Source: Chloroflexota bacterium (lineage in GTDB: Bacteria; Chloroflexota; Limnocylindria; Limnocylindrales; CSP1-4). From it: a DNA stretch of 41,975 nucleotides. A program made the translations under genes and the position numbers. Location: assembly GCA_021812735.1 (NCBI GenBank), contig JAKAMV010000005.1, positions 1 through 41,975 of the forward strand, in the 5' to 3' direction. The notes beneath the pieces are model-generated. The model was not told the origin of the DNA. It saw only the letters and a program-made list of their open reading frames with translations, and made no database searches. Positions 15,201 to 22,748 of this stretch are shown one piece after another (position 1 is the stretch's first letter; every line of letters begins with the position of its first letter).

Positions 15201-15902
15201 GTGATCACCCAGCTCTACACCATGCAGACCGTCATCGAGGCGCTCGCCTGCGCGGACGCCGGAGCCGACCATGTCGGCATCACACCGCCCCACGGGGGCC
15301 TGCCCGGCGAGGTGCCCGTCCGGCTGGCGGCAGAGATCGTCCGGGCCGTGGGCAGGCGCGCCAAGACCGTGGTGCTGACCGTCTGGACCGACCCGGTGGC
15401 GGTCGCCGAGCTGGTGGACGCCACGCGGCCCGCGATCCTGCACCTCTGCCCGCCGGCGCACCTGACCTCGCCCGCCCAGGTGGAGCGGCTCCGACTGCGG
15501 CTGCCCGGCGTGCCGGTCATGCAGGCGGTCTCGGTGACCGGGCCCGAGAGCGTGGCCGAGGCGCTCGCCTACGCCGAGGTGGTCGACTACCTCATCCTGG
15601 ACACCCAGGACTCGCGCATCGGCGGCGTCGGCGCGAGCGGCGCCACCCACGACTGGCGGGTGAGCCGCGAGATCGTCCGGGCGGTCCGCGTGCCGGTGAT
15701 CCTGGCCGGCGGGCTGTCGCCCGAGAACGTCGCCGAGGCCATCCGGGCCGTGCGCCCGTGGGGCGTGGACTCGCTGACCTGGACCAACCAGGCCCTCCCC
15801 GGCGGCAGGTTCCGCAAGGACCTCGACCGGGTCCGCGCCTTCGTCGCGGCCGCCCGCGGTGCGCTGGGGGACGACCCCGACCTCCGCGCCGACCCCGACT
15901 GA
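15201..15902 (+). CDS. Phosphoribosylanthranilate isomerase-like (βα)8-barrel protein
   Basis: A 233-residue barrel resembling TrpF, which isomerises phosphoribosylanthranilate in tryptophan synthesis. TrpF-like features: ADAGADHVGI after helix 1, ILHLCPP near strand 3, VDYLILDTQDSRIGGVGASGATHDW (the DT...GG-G-x-T-x-DW block with the catalytic Asp) and VILAGGLSPENVAEAI with a closing phosphate-binding block around WGVDSLTW. The usual N-terminal K-x-CG catalytic Cys is missing: the protein begins ITQLYTMQTVIEA. The SGVE stretch of true TrpF reads WGVDSLTW. It may therefore act on another phosphosugar. It is followed 1 bp later by a PfkB kinase, so the two probably share a pathway. The GTG start was chosen from homology and the TACGCT box. 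Confidence 0.7.
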   Translation: MITQLYTMQTVIEALACADAGADHVGITPPHGGLPGEVPVRLAAEIVRAVGRRAKTVVLTVWTDPVAVAELVDATRPAILHLCPPAHLTSPAQVERLRLRLPGVPVMQAVSVTGPESVAEALAYAEVVDYLILDTQDSRIGGVGASGATHDWRVSREIVRAVRVPVILAGGLSPENVAEAIRAVRPWGVDSLTWTNQALPGGRFRKDLDRVRAFVAAARGALGDDPDLRADPD

Positions 15903-15903
15903 G

Positions 15904-16890
15904 ATGGCGAGTCCCCGCGGCCGAGTCCTGGTCCTCGGCGACGCGAACATCGACCTCACGCTCCACGTTCCCGCGCGCCAGCCGGACGGGCGCCGGGCGG
16001 TCCGCGAGCCGGTGGTCTCCGTCGGCGGCACGGCGGCGAACACGGCGCGCGCCCTGGGCGCCCTGGGCGTGCCCGTGTCGTTCGCGGGCGCCGTCGGTGA
16101 CGACGCGTTCGGGCGCCACGTGGCGCGCGATCTGGCGGCCGCCGGCGTGGACGTCTCGGCGCTCGTGGTCACGCAGGCCGACGCCACCTGCGAGGTGATC
16201 GCGATGATCGAGCCGGACGGCGAGCGATCCCTGGTGGTCTGGCCGGCCGACGGCGGCGCGCTCCGCTGGCTGCGGCCCGAGGACGTGCCGGGCGACGCCG
16301 TTGCGAAGGCGGCGTGGATCCACACCACCGGCATGTGCCTCCGCGACAGCCCTGTCCGGGACACGGTCCTGACGGTGATGGCGCACGCGCGCGCTGCCGG
16401 CGTCCCGGTGTCGATCGACCTCAACCTGCGGCTGGAGCTGTGGGGCATCGACGCCGAGCGGCGGGCGGCCGTCGAGCGGGCGATCGCGCTTGCCGACGTG
16501 GTGCTGGGCAGCGGCCCGGAGGAGCTGGTCCCGCTGGCGGGGGCGACGGGCCTGAGGCCCTCCGGGGCGGGGCTCGTCGAGGTGGAGGCCGCAGCCCATG
16601 CACTGTCCGGCGGAGCGCGCACGGTGGTCGCGCGAATGGGCGGCGACGGCGCGCTGGCGTGCGCCCCTGACGGGTCGCTCGTCCGCAGCCCCGCGTTCGG
16701 CGTGGCGGTCGCCAACGTCATCGGGGCCGGGGATGCGTTCAACGCCGGGTTCATCGCAGCGCGGGCCGAGGGGCGCGGCCTGTTCGAGGCGCTCCGCTGG
16801 GGGAACGCCGTCGCGGCGCGCAAGGTGGCGCGCCCGGCCGGGTCGCCTGACCTCCCGACCCGGCCCGAGGTCGAGGCGCTGCTGGCGTAG
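15904..16890 (+). CDS. PfkB/ribokinase-family carbohydrate kinase
   Basis: A 328-residue sugar or nucleoside kinase. N-terminal VLVLGDANIDLTLHVP and VSVGGTAANTARALGALGVPV (PfkB signature 1 region with the GG substrate loop), then SIDLNLRLELW. The C-terminal signature is NVIGAGDAFNAGFIAA with the anion-hole GAGD and catalytic Asp. The ARMGGDGALA block precedes it. The substrate cannot be fixed; a ribose-like or phospho-ribosyl sugar would fit its barrel neighbour. The ATG lies 1 bp after the upstream stop (TGA-G-ATG), so expression is coupled. The stop TAG is itself part of the next gene's putative promoter box. Confidence 0.85.
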   Translation: MASPRGRVLVLGDANIDLTLHVPARQPDGRRAVREPVVSVGGTAANTARALGALGVPVSFAGAVGDDAFGRHVARDLAAAGVDVSALVVTQADATCEVIAMIEPDGERSLVVWPADGGALRWLRPEDVPGDAVAKAAWIHTTGMCLRDSPVRDTVLTVMAHARAAGVPVSIDLNLRLELWGIDAERRAAVERAIALADVVLGSGPEELVPLAGATGLRPSGAGLVEVEAAAHALSGGARTVVARMGGDGALACAPDGSLVRSPAFGVAVANVIGAGDAFNAGFIAARAEGRGLFEALRWGNAVAARKVARPAGSPDLPTRPEVEALLA

Positions 16891-16893
16891 CAT
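16888..16893 (+). promoter_or_regulatory. Putative -10 box (TAGCAT) overlapping the pfkB-like stop codon
   Basis: TAGCAT begins with the TAG stop of the kinase gene and ends 7 nt before the GTG at 16901 of the regulator. This would allow the regulator its own leaderless transcript besides read-through. Confidence 0.4.
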
Positions 16894-16900
16894 TCGGTCC

Positions 16901-17647
16901 GTGACCGACGTCGCCATCGCCGCCGCCGAATCGACTGATCGCCCGCAGAGCCCCATCGCCGAGGAGATCCGGCTGCGCCTCGCGGACGCCTGGGGCGACA
17001 TGGGCGCGGCCTGGGGCGTGGCGCCGGCGATCGCCCGCGTCCACGCCTACCTGATGGCTCGCCAGGGGGCGCTGACCGAACGCGAGGTCCGCGAGGCGCT
17101 GGGGCTCTCGCATCGCGCCGCCAGCCTCGCCCTGGTGGAGGCCGAGCAGTGGGGCCTGGTCGAGCGGGTGGCCGAGCCGCGCCGCGTCGGAAGGCGCGGG
17201 CCGGCCGGGACGGCCTACCAGGCCATCGGCGACCACTGGCGCTGGTTCGGACGAGTCGTCGCCGAGCGCAAGGTGCGTGAGGGCGACCCGATCATCGAGG
17301 TCCTGGAGCGGACGCTCGCCGACACCAGGGCTGCGCTGTCCGAGGCGCCCGGCGACCCGGACCTGATGCGGCTGCGCGAGTGGCTGGCGACATTCCTGAT
17401 CTTCGTGCGCCTGTTCGACCGCGCCGTGGGCCTGGTGTCGCGCCTGGAGCCCACCGAGCTCGAGCGGGCGCTGCGACTGCTGGGCGAGGTCCCGGACGAC
17501 ACGATCCTGCGGCTGGTCGCGCTGCTCGACGGGCTGCCCGACCGCGACGTGCTGCACCTCGTGGAGGCCCTGTCCCGCCTGTCGCCCGCCAGCGCCCGCC
17601 GCGCGACGACGCTGATGTCCGGGGTCGTCAAGACGCTCGTCCGCTAG
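16901..17647 (+). CDS. GbsR/MarR-family transcriptional regulator
   Basis: A 248-residue DNA-binding regulator. Residues about 20-110 give a winged helix of the GbsR type: LADAWGDMGAAWGVAPAIARVHAYLMAR, then TEREVREALGLSHRAASLALVEAEQWGLVERV as the recognition helix and EPRRVGRRGPAGTAYQA as the wing. GbsR-type proteins often control osmoprotectant uptake or synthesis (for example gbsAB and opuB in Bacillus), which is of interest given the glucosylglycerate operon 12 kb away (no direct link shown). The C-terminal 130 residues are helical and of unknown function. The GTG start is 10 bp after the PfkB stop. The gene is convergent with the anti-sigma-like gene. Confidence 0.75.
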   Translation: MTDVAIAAAESTDRPQSPIAEEIRLRLADAWGDMGAAWGVAPAIARVHAYLMARQGALTEREVREALGLSHRAASLALVEAEQWGLVERVAEPRRVGRRGPAGTAYQAIGDHWRWFGRVVAERKVREGDPIIEVLERTLADTRAALSEAPGDPDLMRLREWLATFLIFVRLFDRAVGLVSRLEPTELERALRLLGEVPDDTILRLVALLDGLPDRDVLHLVEALSRLSPASARRATTLMSGVVKTLVR

Positions 17648-17707
17648 AAGCGCGGGTCGGCAGTCGCCGTGCCCGCTCGCGAACCGGCGTCGGACGGCGC
17701 CGGCGAG

Positions 17708-19174
17708 TCAGGGCGCGGTGCCGAACAGGGCCGAAGCCGGGATCGCGCCCTCCGGGCTCCCGACCAGCATCGGAATGCCGCCCCCCGTCACCAGGAGCCG
17801 ATCACCCGTGGCGCTGACCGCGTCGGGCGAGCCGAGCGCGGTCACCTCCTGCGCCGCCGCCCACGCCGGATTCCAGGCCTCGACCACGATCGCCCCAGCC
17901 CCTGCGCCGTACTGCTCCTGCACCGTCCAGACCACGCCGTCACCGACGATGACCGGCCAGTAGGCGCCCGACTGGGGGGCCGGCGCCGGCTGGACCGCGA
18001 CCGCGTTCGAGCCGTCGGCTGCCGCGACGTGGATGCTGCCGTCGTTCGGCTGGCTCGTCGTCCAGGCCACCCGGAGGTCGCCGGCCACCCCGCCGTCACC
18101 GAGCGTCGCCGCTTCGACATGCGTCCCGAGCTGCACCGGGTCCCGGCCGTCGGACGGCGTCGCGCAGAGCGTCGTGTCGCCCACGTCGACCGTCCCGACC
18201 CCCGGCGGCTCACCGGTCCCGTCGCGGTACATCAGGGCCTGGCCCGCGATGCCGAGTTGCGCCACGTAGCCCTGCGTCTCGATCTGCCGGACGGCGGCGC
18301 CGCTCGGGAGGGACCGCACGATGATCGTGGACGCGTCCGGCGCGCCGGCGACGCCCAGCCGAGGGATGGCGTAGGCGACCCGCCCGCCCTGGGCGGCCAT
18401 CTCCGGCGGCAGCGGGCCCGACCCCTCGCCGCCCACGCTCCAGCGCGTCACGACGCCGCTGTCCAGCCGCGCGGTCTTCCCGTCGAGCGTCGTGAAGTTG
18501 AGGGCCCACGACACCGGCTGCCCCTGGTGGGGACCGCAACCCGTGCTGCCGCCGCACTGGATCGGCTTCTCGGTGTACCAGGACTCCACCCAGGCGATGC
18601 CCGCGTCGGCGAGCGCGTACGACGAGATGGCGTGGCCGTTCTTGAGCTGGACGAGGACGGTCGTGCTCGAGGTCTGCAGGTTCACGGCGAGGAGCACGGG
18701 CCAGCTCACCGTGTCGGCGAGACGGAAGACGTAGCCGACGCCGTCTCGGATCGCGAACGTGCCGTCCATCACGCCGGTGACTTGGGACGGCGCGATCGCG
18801 ATCGGCCCGCTGGTCGGTGACGGCGTGGCAGCGGCCGCCGAAGGCGAGGGGGAGGGGGGCGCCGAGACTGTCGGGCCAGCCGTCGATGACGCCGACGGGA
18901 CGGCACTGGGCACGGAGCTCGGCGGCGTCGACGCGGTCTGCCGCCCGCGGAAGGCGATCCCGCCGAAGACCACCGCCAGGACGACGGCCGCGGCGATGAC
19001 GGCCGCCGGCACGGCGTAGGCCGCCAGCCGCTGCCGCCACGGGCTCATGGCGCGCGGTCGGCCCGCCTCGTCGGGGATCCTCGCCATGCGGGCCTGCAGC
19101 CGCGCCGGGACGGCGCCCGGGTCGTCGGCCAGAAGCGCATCGCGGATGTCGTCGTCGAAGTGCTCGTCGCTCAC
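17708..19174 (-). CDS. Membrane-anchored anti-sigma-like protein with extracellular beta-propeller-like domain
   Basis: A 488-residue bitopic protein. Residues 1-50 are cytosolic (SDEHFDDDIRDALLADDPG then an Arg-rich helix), small enough for a sigma-binding segment and without a zinc HxxxCxxC motif. Residues about 51-74 form the transmembrane helix. A Ser/Pro/Thr-rich linker (about 80-125) follows, then about 360 extracellular residues with repeated beta-strand units such as GVGYVFRLAD, GIAWVESWY, RVAYAIPRLG and RVAWTTSQ, reminiscent of a WD40/Kelch-like propeller. A Cys pair (QCGGSTGCG) may form a disulfide. The GTG start at 19174 overlaps the ECF sigma stop (GTGA). The role as sensor/anti-sigma is inferred from this coupling. 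Confidence 0.6.
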   Translation of the reverse strand: MSDEHFDDDIRDALLADDPGAVPARLQARMARIPDEAGRPRAMSPWRQRLAAYAVPAAVIAAAVVLAVVFGGIAFRGRQTASTPPSSVPSAVPSASSTAGPTVSAPPSPSPSAAAATPSPTSGPIAIAPSQVTGVMDGTFAIRDGVGYVFRLADTVSWPVLLAVNLQTSSTTVLVQLKNGHAISSYALADAGIAWVESWYTEKPIQCGGSTGCGPHQGQPVSWALNFTTLDGKTARLDSGVVTRWSVGGEGSGPLPPEMAAQGGRVAYAIPRLGVAGAPDASTIIVRSLPSGAAVRQIETQGYVAQLGIAGQALMYRDGTGEPPGVGTVDVGDTTLCATPSDGRDPVQLGTHVEAATLGDGGVAGDLRVAWTTSQPNDGSIHVAAADGSNAVAVQPAPAPQSGAYWPVIVGDGVVWTVQEQYGAGAGAIVVEAWNPAWAAAQEVTALGSPDAVSATGDRLLVTGGGIPMLVGSPEGAIPASALFGTAP

Positions 19175-19749
19175 GACCGGCCTCCCGGCAGGCGCTGGTC
19201 TGCCTCGAGCGCTGCGCGGAGCTCGCGCAGCGCGTAGTGCAGTCGGGATTTCACGGTGCCCTCGCGGGTGCCGGTCCGCTCGGCGATGTCCGCGGGGGTG
19301 AGCCCCTCCACGTGTCGCAGCACCACCACGATCCGGTGGTCCGGGTCAAGTCGGGCCAGCGCGGCACGGAGGGCGTCGCGCTCAACGAGGGCGCCGAACG
19401 GGTCCAGCGACGGCCGCTCGGGGATGTCCGACACGGTGAGCGGCGCGACCCGCCGTCGGCGGAGTCTCGCCCGGCACTCGTTCACGACGATGCGGTCGAA
19501 CCACGCGTCGGCCTTCGCGGCGTCGCGCAGCTCCGGCCAGTGGAGCCACGCCTGGACGCCGGCGTCGTGGACCGCGTCCTCCGCCTCGCCCGGGTCGCGG
19601 AGGATCACGCCGGCCAGGCGGTACGCGCGGGCCAGGCGCTCGCTGGTGAATCGGGCGAACGCCGCCCGCCGCGCCGCCGCCGTGTCGAGGCGCTCGAATC
19701 TCCCTCTGGCCACGCGTTCCACCCCCTGTGCTCGGTTGCCCGCCATCAT
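19171..19749 (-). CDS. ECF (sigma-70 family) RNA polymerase sigma factor
   Basis: A 192-residue group 4 sigma factor. Region 2 spans about residues 36-100 (RAYRLAGVILRDPGEAEDAVHDAGVQAWLHWPELR ... AWFDRIVVNECRARLRRRR). Region 4 spans about 125-182, with LDPDHRIVVVLRHVEGLTPADIAERTG and TREGTVKSRLHYALRELR as the helix-turn-helix reading the -35 box. There is no region 1 or 3. The ATGATG start at 19749 was preferred to an ATG 75 nt upstream because the latter adds low-complexity sequence; certainty on the start is moderate. It is translationally coupled to its likely anti-sigma partner. Its target promoters are not identifiable here. Confidence 0.85.
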   Translation of the reverse strand: MMAGNRAQGVERVARGRFERLDTAAARRAAFARFTSERLARAYRLAGVILRDPGEAEDAVHDAGVQAWLHWPELRDAAKADAWFDRIVVNECRARLRRRRVAPLTVSDIPERPSLDPFGALVERDALRAALARLDPDHRIVVVLRHVEGLTPADIAERTGTREGTVKSRLHYALRELRAALEADQRLPGGRS

Positions 19750-19923
19750 GACCACCAGATGCGAGCGCCCGCCAGCCGGTTCAATCCTGCACCTGGCGGC
19801 CCGCTCGCGATGGGCGGAGCGCATCAGACCCGGGCACTCGCGCCACTTGGCGCGCGGCGACCCGGTTGGTGCTCGGGGATCCGGTTGGTGCCCCGAAGAC
19901 GGGCCCGCCGCGCCGTGTCAGCC

Positions 19924-19954
19924 TCGATTCGGGCCACCCGGCGGCCCGAATCGA
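19924..19954. promoter_or_regulatory. Perfect 12-bp inverted repeat between the divergent sigma factor and pdxS genes
   Basis: TCGATTCGGGCC (19924-19935) and GGCCCGAATCGA (19943-19954) form a perfect 12-bp stem with a 7-nt loop. No T-run follows on either strand, so an operator or leader hairpin is more likely than a terminator. CGACCGTCAACCGTCGA just beyond is a second, shorter dyad. The whole gap (19750-20120) holds no gene. Confidence 0.5.
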
Positions 19955-20014
19955 CCGTCAACCGTCGATAGGGCCACCACCCGGCTCGCGCGCGGGCGAA
20001 TCGCCTGCCCGTGC

Positions 20015-20050
20015 CATAATCGAGGGGTAACGCCGGGCCGAACCGGTTCG
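20015..20050 (+). promoter_or_regulatory. Putative pdxS promoter (-10 CATAAT) with a palindromic operator candidate
   Basis: CATAAT at 20015-20020 is the most AT-rich hexamer of the divergent gap and a good -10. No -35 match is evident. Nineteen bases downstream lies a perfect 12-bp palindrome, CGAACCGGTTCG (20039-20050), near +12 to +23 of the expected transcript, where a repressor could block initiation. The leader to the ATG at 20121 would be about 95 nt. Confidence 0.45.
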
Positions 20051-20120
20051 AACGGGCGAGGACCCCGGGGCCAGTCGGACGGCCGGCGCGCGCGTCCTTG
20101 TCCGGAGAGCCCAACCCATC

Positions 20121-21005
20121 ATGACCGAAACCTCCACCTGGGCCACCAAGAAAGGCCTCGCCCAGATGCTCAAGGGCGGCGTCATCATGGACGTCGTCAC
20201 CCCCGAGCACGCCAAGATCGCCGAGGACGCCGGCGCCGTCGCCGTCATGGCGCTCGAGCGCGTCCCCTCCGACATCCGCGCCACCGGCGGTGTCGCCCGC
20301 ATGTCCGACCCCGCGATGATCGAGGGGATCATGAGCGCGGTGTCGATCCCGGTCATGGCCAAGGCGCGCATCGGCCACTTCGTCGAGGCGCAGATCCTCG
20401 AGGCGCTGGGCGTCGACTACATCGACGAATCCGAGGTCCTCACCCCGGCGGACGAGCGCAACCACATCGACAAGCACGCGTTCAAGGTCCCGTTCGTGTG
20501 CGGCTGCCGCAACCTCGGCGAGGCGCTCCGGCGCATCAACGAGGGCGCCGCGATGATGCGCACCAAGGGAGAGGCCGGCACCGGCAACGTCGTCGAGGCC
20601 GTCCACCAGCTGCGCGACGTACTGGCCGAGATCCGCCGCCTGCAGGGCATGCGCGAGGACGAGCTGTTCGTCGCCGCCAAGGAGCTGCAGGCCCCCTACG
20701 CGCTGGTCAAGCAGGTCGCCGAGGATGGCAAGCTGCCGGTCGTGAACTTCGTCGCCGGCGGCATCAGCACCCCGGCCGACGCCGCGCTCGTGATGCAGCT
20801 CGGCGCGGAGGGCGTGTTCGTCGGCTCCGGGATCTTCAAGAGCGAGGAACCGGCCCGCATGGCGGGCGCGATCGTCCAGGCCACCACGCACTTCGGGGAC
20901 CCCAAGATCCTGGCCGAGGTCAGCAAGGGCCTCGGGGCGCCGATGCGGGGCATCGCCATGGAGGCGATCCCCGAGCAGGAGCGGCTGGCGGTCCGCGGCT
21001 GGTAG
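20121..21005 (+). CDS. pdxS: Pyridoxal 5'-phosphate synthase lyase subunit PdxS
   Basis: Condenses ribose 5-phosphate, glyceraldehyde 3-phosphate and ammonia into pyridoxal 5'-phosphate; a dodecamer that binds PdxT glutaminase. The 294-residue length is standard. Catalytic residues are in place: D24 in GGVIMDVV, K81 in MAKARIGH (ribose-5-phosphate imine) and K149 in [10 protein letters not shown] (second Schiff base). [29 protein letters not shown] is the C-terminal phosphate site. The ATG is supported by the conserved [16 protein letters not shown] start. It is followed 28 bp later by pdxT, the usual pair. It may be controlled by the palindromes in its upstream gap. Confidence 0.97.
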   Translation: MTETSTWATKKGLAQMLKGGVIMDVVTPEHAKIAEDAGAVAVMALERVPSDIRATGGVARMSDPAMIEGIMSAVSIPVMAKARIGHFVEAQILEALGVDYIDESEVLTPADERNHIDKHAFKVPFVCGCRNLGEALRRINEGAAMMRTKGEAGTGNVVEAVHQLRDVLAEIRRLQGMREDELFVAAKELQAPYALVKQVAEDGKLPVVNFVAGGISTPADAALVMQLGAEGVFVGSGIFKSEEPARMAGAIVQATTHFGDPKILAEVSKGLGAPMRGIAMEAIPEQERLAVRGW

Positions 21006-21033
21006 GCCGGACGGGTCGGCGGGGGCCGGCGCG

Positions 21034-21678
21034 ATGACGATGCGGATCGGAGTCCTGGCCCTGCAGGGGGCCTTCGCGGAGCATGTCACCTCGCTGCGCG
21101 CCGTCGGCGCGGAGCCGGTCGAGGTGCGCCTGCCGAGCCACCTCGACGACATCGACGGGTTGGTCATCCCGGGCGGCGAGAGCACGACCATGCGCAAGCT
21201 CATCGCCCGCTGGGACCTGCGCACCCCCATCCTCGACCTGGCCGGCCGCGGCGCGCCCATCTTCGGCACCTGTGCCGGGATGATCGTGCTCGCGAGGGAG
21301 ATCGCGGGCGGCGAGGAGCCGGTGCTGCCGCTGCTCGACGTCACGGTGGAGCGCAATGCGTTCGGCCGACAGCTCGAGAGCTTCGAGACCGAGCTCGACG
21401 TGCCGCTCCTCGGCGACCGGCCCGTCCACGCGGTGTTCATCCGCGCGCCGATCATCGACCGTGTCGGCCCTGACGTGGAGGTGATGGCGAGCCTGCCGGA
21501 CGGGCGCATCGTGGCTGTGCGGGAGCGCAACGTGATCGCGACCTCGTTCCACCCGGAGCTCTCCGGCGAGAGCCGATTCCACCGGCTGGTGACGACGATG
21601 GCCGCCGAGCACGCCGATCCCGGTGAGGGGGTCGGGCGCCGCCCCTATCCCACCCGTCGCTCCCAGCAGGGGCGGTGA
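21034..21678 (+). CDS. pdxT: Pyridoxal 5'-phosphate synthase glutaminase subunit PdxT
   Basis: A class I glutaminase that supplies ammonia to PdxS. In 214 residues the triad is visible: C80 in FGTCAGMIVLA, H173 and E175 in ATSFHPELSG. LALQGAFAEH, IPGGESTTMRKL and ERNAFGRQLESFE are PdxT signatures. The C-terminal 20 residues (after about 193) are a Pro/Arg/Gly-rich extension beyond the usual end. The ATG at 21034 or one two codons later (21040) could be used. The next gene starts 8 bp after the stop, continuing the operon. Confidence 0.95.
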   Translation: MTMRIGVLALQGAFAEHVTSLRAVGAEPVEVRLPSHLDDIDGLVIPGGESTTMRKLIARWDLRTPILDLAGRGAPIFGTCAGMIVLAREIAGGEEPVLPLLDVTVERNAFGRQLESFETELDVPLLGDRPVHAVFIRAPIIDRVGPDVEVMASLPDGRIVAVRERNVIATSFHPELSGESRFHRLVTTMAAEHADPGEGVGRRPYPTRRSQQGR

Positions 21679-21685
21679 CGAGACC

Positions 21686-22723
21686 GTGGCCCGCAGCACC
21701 GGCAAGGTACGGGCGGCGCGGCTGACAGACCTCGCCGCGCTGAGCGAGCTGTCCCGCCGTGCCCAGGGCGACGCGGAGGCGACGCGCTCCCTGGGGTTGC
21801 CGGTGAACGGCCCGCCGATCGGGGTGTTCAGCCTGTTCCGACTGCCGCTCGGCGCCTTCCAGCCCCATGACGCCCTGTACGTGTTCGACCGCGACGGCCA
21901 CATCGCCGGCCTGCTGCGCGTGGAGCGTGACTCCAGCCGCGACGAGTGGACGGTGGTGGAGCTCGACGCGGTGGGCGGCCTCGACGCCGGCGACGTGCGC
22001 TTCCGCCTGGTGCAGCACCTGCTGCGCGATGGGGCGAAGCGCGGCGCCACGCGGTTCCACGTGGCGTGCGCCGACGCCGACGACAACGTGGAGCTGTTCA
22101 TGCAGGCGGGCTTCGTGCGCTTCGGCGACGAGCGGATCATGTTCCGGCCGGCGGGAGACCTGCCGGTCCCGTGGACCGAGGTCGAGGCCCGCAAGGCCGG
22201 GATCCGCCCGACGAGCCCGCTCCACGCGGTGAGCCTCGCGAGGCTGTACGCGTCGGTCACGCCCGCCCCCGTCCAGCGGCTCGAATGCCTGCGGCTCACC
22301 GACTGGGAGCGCCTCGAGCGGGACTGGCGGATCCCCCGCAGCTCGCTCAACCCGATCCTTCGCTTCGCCGACGTCTACGCCTATGTGCTCGAGGGCCCGG
22401 GCGGTCGCGACGGCACGCAGCTCGACGGGTTCGTCCAGGTGGGCGTCGCCAAGGAGGACCAGCCCCACTACCTCAAGATCATCGCCCGGCCCGAGGTGGA
22501 CACCGCCCCGCTGGCCAGGTTCGCGCTCGGCGTCATCGCCGAGCACGCGGACAGGTCAACCCGCAACGAGGGCGTCGTCGCGCCGGTCCGAACCTACGAA
22601 TCGCCGCTCGACCGGCGGCTGGAGCAGGAGGGCTTCGAGGACATCGCCACCGTCACGCTCCTGGTGAAGGAAACCCTGGTCCGCGTCGCCGAGCCGCGCC
22701 TCGTGCCGGCCGGTGTCCGGTGA
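21686..22723 (+). CDS. Tandem GNAT-like acetyltransferase domain protein
   Basis: A 345-residue cytosolic protein that looks like two GNAT folds in tandem. The first (about 8-155) has [32 protein letters not shown] and [46 protein letters not shown]. The last is the usual acceptor/acetyl-CoA end with an N-x-E-LF-x-x-x-GF motif. The second (about 175-330) has [24 protein letters not shown] and [23 protein letters not shown]. The canonical Q/R-x-x-G-x-G/A loop is poor, so acetylation is not certain. The GTG at 21686 was chosen because homology begins there. It lies between pdxT and an R3H/AAA ATPase gene whose reading overlaps its end. No substrate can be proposed. Confidence 0.6.
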   Translation: MARSTGKVRAARLTDLAALSELSRRAQGDAEATRSLGLPVNGPPIGVFSLFRLPLGAFQPHDALYVFDRDGHIAGLLRVERDSSRDEWTVVELDAVGGLDAGDVRFRLVQHLLRDGAKRGATRFHVACADADDNVELFMQAGFVRFGDERIMFRPAGDLPVPWTEVEARKAGIRPTSPLHAVSLARLYASVTPAPVQRLECLRLTDWERLERDWRIPRSSLNPILRFADVYAYVLEGPGGRDGTQLDGFVQVGVAKEDQPHYLKIIARPEVDTAPLARFALGVIAEHADRSTRNEGVVAPVRTYESPLDRRLEQEGFEDIATVTLLVKETLVRVAEPRLVPAGVR

Positions 22724-22748
22724 GCGCTCGAGAGGGAGGCTGACAGGC

